DNA from: Dryocola sp051307055
GTDB taxonomy: Bacteria > Pseudomonadota > Gammaproteobacteria > Enterobacterales > Enterobacteriaceae
Direction of reading: 5' to 3'
Assembly: GCF_051307055.1 (NCBI RefSeq)
Contig: NZ_CP149994.1
Span: forward strand, 2,108,001 to 2,172,000
Length of the DNA stretch: 64,000 bases
This document shows, piece after piece, positions 60,771 through 64,000 of the stretch (position 1 is its first letter; every line of letters starts with the position of its first letter). The notes under the pieces are model-generated. The model was not told the origin of the DNA. It saw nothing but the letters and a program-made list of their open reading frames with translations, and did not search any database. Position numbers and translations under genes: made by a program.

Positions 60771-60795
60771 AAAAAAACGCCCATCATAATGGGCG
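60771..60795 (-). terminator. intrinsic terminator of rlhA
   Basis: Read on the minus strand: CGCCCAT-TATG-ATGGGCG followed by seven Ts, 64 bases after the rlhA stop codon. A classical Rho-independent terminator. Confidence 0.9.
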
Positions 60796-60858
60796 CCCGT
60801 TAGATCTTTTTTATACAGGAAATGGCCCCGCGGAAGCAGGGCTTATCAGCAGAAAGCG

Positions 60859-62829
60859 CTAGCTTTTGGCTTTTTTCGGCAGCGTCTTCATCAGCTCGTC
60901 CGGGCTGATTGTCGCCACGATGCTGCCGGGCAGCGGCATCTTGAGGATATGATTCTTCATTTTGCCGATAACGTGCATCTCACACGGGCGGCAGTCAAAT
61001 TTCAGGGTCAGCACTTCGTCCCCGTGGACCAGCTGCATCGGCGTTGCGCGCCAGCTTTTAATGCTGCCTTTCGCCTGTTTCGGGCAGAGGTTAAACGCAA
61101 AGCGCAGGCAATGTTTGGTGATCATCACCGGCACTTCGCCCTTCTCTTCGTGTGCTTCATAAGCAGCATCAATGAGTTTCACACCGTAACGCTGGTAGAA
61201 CTCACGCGCTTTATGGTTGTAAACGTTGGCAAGGAAAGTGAGATGCTCTTCCGGATATACCGGAGCCGGAACGGAGACCGCTTTACGCGAGCCACGCTGA
61301 TACTGCTGCAGACGCGCTTGCGTCAAATCCTCTACCGCATCACGTCGCAGCTGGTTTAACTGGCCGTTCGGCACAAATAACGGCGCAGGCAGAGAGAGAT
61401 TTACCGCACGGGCGGTGTACATAGTCTGACCCAGCTTCGTAAGACCATCGCGCAGGCTGTCATAGGCTTTCTGCGGGTTGTTAGCGGTCTCAAACTGGCC
61501 TTCAAGCGTGCGGGTTACGCTTATACCGTCTTCGCTTGTCAGCGTCAGGACAAGCTGCTCTTTCCAGCCGGAGAGCTCCATATCCACCGCTACGCGGCGC
61601 TCGCTTGACGTTTTCAGCAACGCCTGCTGCCAGTTATGGTCGAGGTTGCGGTTAAGCGGATGATGCGGCCGCACATTTTTCAGCGTGTCCGGCATCTCGT
61701 TTGGCCAGACGCGGTACTGATTTTTACCGGTTTTCTCAACGGTGTTGGCGCGGAAGCCGACGATTTCACGTTTGATCAGCACGTTCAGGCCATCGCCGTT
61801 GGTCAGCGTATTTGCATCGGTAACGGCGACGTCCAGATGATCCTTGCCGACCTTCAGCACCTCGCCCACCGGCAGGCCGACAAACTTTGGCGAATCGAAC
61901 GCGCCGATATCGATTTTACGCTCGTTAACGAAGTAGTCCGTGCTGCCGCGATGGAAGGTTTTGTCCGGCGATGGAATAAAGAAATGCGAAGTCACGCCAG
62001 CCGAGGCGCGTTTCAGATCCGTGCGGTTCTCCATCAGTTCGTCGAGCAGCTGACGATAATAGGAGGTGATATTTTTCACATAGCTCATATCCTTGTAACG
62101 CCCTTCGATTTTGAAGGAGCGCACGCCAGCATCCACCAGCGCCGCAAGGTTCGCGCTCTGGTCGTTATCTTTCATCGACAGCAGGTGTTTTTCAAAAGCG
62201 ACAACGCGCCCCTGCTCGTCTTTCAGGGTATAGGGCAAACGGCAGGCCTGAGAGCAATCGCCACGGTTTGCGCTGCGCCCCGTCTGGGCATGAGAAATAT
62301 TGCACTGCCCGGAATAGGCCACGCACAGCGCGCCGTGAATAAAGAATTCAATCGTCGCATCAACGTGCTGATGAATAGCGCGAATCTGATCCAGATTCAG
62401 CTCGCGAGCCAGAACTATCTGCGAGAAACCAACGTCTGAGAGGAACTTCGCCTTTTCCACGCTGCGGATATCGCACTGGGTGCTGGCATGCAGCTCAATC
62501 GGCGGCAAATCCATTTCCAGCACGCCCATATCCTGGACAATCAGCGCATCAACGCCCGCCTGGTAAAGATCGTGAATCATCAGCCGCGCGGGCTCCAGCT
62601 CGTTGTCATGCAGGATGGTATTGAGCGTGACAAAGATCTTCGCCCCGAAGCGATGGGCAAAAGGCACCAGTTCGGCAAGATCGCGCAGGCTGTTGCCGGC
62701 GTTGTGGCGAGCGCCAAAACCAGGGCCGCCGATATAGACGGCGTCGGCGCCGTGCAAAATAGCTTCACGGGCGATGTCGGCGTCTCGGGCGGGGCTGAGT
62801 AGTTCAAGATGATTAGCGTGCAGGCGCAT
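60859..62829 (-). CDS. rlhA: 23S rRNA C2501 hydroxylase RlhA (YdcP, peptidase U32 family)
   Basis: 656 residues. U32 signature in EFFIHGALCVAYSGQCNIS, with family cysteines also in RGDCSQACRLPY and the C-terminal CLRFAFNLCPKQ and CRPCEMHVIGK. RlhA makes 5-hydroxycytidine 2501 in 23S rRNA under iron-replete growth, using prephenate-derived input. I start at ATG 62829 (MRLHANHLELLSPARDADIA), matching E. coli; ATG 62955 adds 42 unconserved residues. E. coli has it at the ydc region, so gene order differs here. Confidence 0.95.
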   Translation of the reverse strand: MRLHANHLELLSPARDADIAREAILHGADAVYIGGPGFGARHNAGNSLRDLAELVPFAHRFGAKIFVTLNTILHDNELEPARLMIHDLYQAGVDALIVQDMGVLEMDLPPIELHASTQCDIRSVEKAKFLSDVGFSQIVLARELNLDQIRAIHQHVDATIEFFIHGALCVAYSGQCNISHAQTGRSANRGDCSQACRLPYTLKDEQGRVVAFEKHLLSMKDNDQSANLAALVDAGVRSFKIEGRYKDMSYVKNITSYYRQLLDELMENRTDLKRASAGVTSHFFIPSPDKTFHRGSTDYFVNERKIDIGAFDSPKFVGLPVGEVLKVGKDHLDVAVTDANTLTNGDGLNVLIKREIVGFRANTVEKTGKNQYRVWPNEMPDTLKNVRPHHPLNRNLDHNWQQALLKTSSERRVAVDMELSGWKEQLVLTLTSEDGISVTRTLEGQFETANNPQKAYDSLRDGLTKLGQTMYTARAVNLSLPAPLFVPNGQLNQLRRDAVEDLTQARLQQYQRGSRKAVSVPAPVYPEEHLTFLANVYNHKAREFYQRYGVKLIDAAYEAHEEKGEVPVMITKHCLRFAFNLCPKQAKGSIKSWRATPMQLVHGDEVLTLKFDCRPCEMHVIGKMKNHILKMPLPGSIVATISPDELMKTLPKKAKS

Positions 62830-62969
62830 GGTTCGTCGTTTTTCTGTTTGTAGGCGAAAGGCGGCTATTGTAGTCAGAAAGGACGGGTAAAAACAGAGGA
62901 TGTTTTGTTCAATTATTGAACTGGCTTCAGACAGAGTGGACGAGCATGTAGCCATCCACTCTTAAAGGC

Positions 62970-64000
62970 TTAAATCACCCAAAAACCGTGCGTGCCGTCG
63001 CGCTCAAGCTGCGCGACAAGGCCATATTCCCATTGCAGGTAGTCTTCCATCGCCTGTCGTGGAACATTCGTGCCCTCGTAAGGACGGCGATAGCGATCTT
63101 CAGGCAGATGCAGCTCGCCTTCCGCGCCCTGTGCCAGAGGCCGGTTTTCAGCTATCCATGCGAGCGTTCCACCCTTTAGCACGTAAACCGGCCGGTTGGA
63201 TAAAGCCTGCAGTTCGGGCACCACAAATCGGGCGAGCGCGCTGCTACCGCAGGTGACGACCCAACGCTCCGGCTCAGGAAGATTCGCCACTGCGGTTTTT
63301 AGCGCAGTTCGTCCCAGCCATTTAGCTCCCGCGATATGCCGCGCGCGGAAACTGGCTGAAGTGGTGAAATCCAGAAGCGTGGTGCCGGATTGCCCGAGCC
63401 AGCCCGCCAGCGTTTCAGCTGAAATTTCCTCTACCGCAGGCGCCGCTGGCAGGGGCGCCTGCCAGTCGCCGCGTTCGGTAAATAATTCGCGTGGGGCTTC
63501 CAGCACGGCCACCTCCCATCCCATTTGTGCCAGCCATGAGGCGGCCATCGGGGCGCGAACGCCGTCGTCGTCAACTACCACGATCCTTCCGCCACGCACG
63601 GCGGCAAAATGATCTGTTTCCTGAACCAGTTGTCCGCCCGGCGCAGACCTGGCCCCGGCGATATGTCCTGCACGAAACTCCTCTGGCGAACGCACGTCGA
63701 ACAGCCAGGTATTGCGGTCGTGGGTTTGCCGCCAGCTTTGCCAGTCGCTCCATACGATAAAGCTTACGCCCGCGCTGGTTGCCAGCTCCCAGGCCGCAAT
63801 GCGTTCGGCTTCTTCGCCTGCGCTTTCCTGCGCCTGAGCATCGCTACCCTGCTCAAGCTCCAGCCCCGCCAGCGTCCAGCCGATAGTTCCGTTACGCAAT
63901 GCGGCTACGGGATTGGCGATCCCTGCATTGATCAGCGACTGCGCGCCGATAATGCTGCGCGTGCGCCCGGCGCAGTTCACGACAATTTGCGTTTGCGGGC
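62970..64000 (-). CDS. multi-domain rhodanese-homology protein (5' end outside window)
   Basis: Open to the window edge; the frame continues upstream of the Met at 63980 (..QTQIVVNCAGRTRSIIGAQSL), so the gene starts beyond 64000. It holds parts of several rhodanese repeats. The first visible has the active cysteine loop NCAGRTRS. A second (WLFDVRSPEEFRAGHIAGA) has VVDDDGVRA instead of a Cys loop. A third (LLDFTTSASFRARHIAGA) has TCGSSALAR. These proteins (about 520 aa) are cytoplasmic sulfurtransferases or sulfur carriers of unknown substrate. Confidence 0.85.
   Translation of the reverse strand, partial: PQTQIVVNCAGRTRSIIGAQSLINAGIANPVAALRNGTIGWTLAGLELEQGSDAQAQESAGEEAERIAAWELATSAGVSFIVWSDWQSWRQTHDRNTWLFDVRSPEEFRAGHIAGARSAPGGQLVQETDHFAAVRGGRIVVVDDDGVRAPMAASWLAQMGWEVAVLEAPRELFTERGDWQAPLPAAPAVEEISAETLAGWLGQSGTTLLDFTTSASFRARHIAGAKWLGRTALKTAVANLPEPERWVVTCGSSALARFVVPELQALSNRPVYVLKGGTLAWIAENRPLAQGAEGELHLPEDRYRRPYEGTNVPRQAMEDYLQWEYGLVAQLERDGTHGFWVI

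Noticed and set aside
61636..62439. 267-codon plus-strand ORF opposite rlhA
   Set aside because: Shadow of rlhA; the rlhA frame is fully conserved.

Overview
The window is enterobacterial chromosome (order Enterobacterales, probably family Enterobacteriaceae). Most of it lines up gene for gene with the E. coli K-12 interval running from dcp/ydfG through ydbK, dbpA/ttcA/zntB, mppA/tpx/tyrR, psp and sap to fabI/rnb. It is not E. coli: E. coli blocks are joined differently, pspE and ycjM-W are absent, guaD sits between dcp and ydfG, and rnb is followed by a complete DSF-type signalling pair. A genus cannot be fixed by reading alone; Enterobacter, Kosakonia, Cedecea, Cronobacter and Pluralibacter relatives are all plausible. 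No rRNA, tRNA, IS element, prophage or CRISPR array was seen.

Layout. 1-3.2 kb: the 3' end of a large gene, a small tail-anchored membrane protein, and dcp. 3.15-6.4 kb: guaD with a possible XdhC-like 3' remnant, then ydfG and rspR. 6.4-15.4 kb: ydbL-ynbE-ydbH (envelope lipid bridge), ldhA, hslJ, ydbJ and the giant pyruvate:flavodoxin oxidoreductase ydbK. 15.5-24 kb: an accessory module with UhpA/UhpB/UhpC-like signalling genes followed by an AfuABC-type ABC importer (likely sugar phosphates), closed by a 41-bp tandem REP-like array. 24-25.9 kb: dbpA, fumD and a YmgB/AriR-like small protein. 26.2-30 kb: a fluoride-response operon made of a crcB-motif riboswitch, a degenerate Mn-pyrophosphatase, a universal stress protein, a second enolase, a phosphoglycerate mutase and the fluoride channel CrcB. 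30.2-32.6 kb: ttcA, a Pro-rich microprotein, the anaerobic sRNA FnrS with its FNR box, and zntB.

32.8-36.2 kb: a membrane diguanylate cyclase, ybiI, and a divergent AraC regulator/SDR pair. 36.2-42.1 kb: murein-peptide recycling (mppA, mpaA, ycjG), tpx and tyrR. 42.2-47.6 kb: the phage-shock regulon (ycjX-ycjF, pspABCD, pspF with the sigma-54 promoter). 47.7-53 kb: sapABCDF; sapD carries an apparent one-base frameshift near its 3' end. 53.2-57.4 kb: fabI, yciW, rnb. 57.7-60.6 kb: a PAS-GGDEF-EAL receptor (RpfR/Gmr) convergent with an RpfF-type DSF synthase. 60.9-64 kb: rlhA and a truncated rhodanese-repeat protein.

The most notable systems are the fluoride operon with its decayed first gene, the Uhp-like/Afu import module, the RpfF/RpfR quorum-sensing pair, and the sapD frameshift. 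Protein family calls come from reading motifs and from recalled family sequences, not from database searches.
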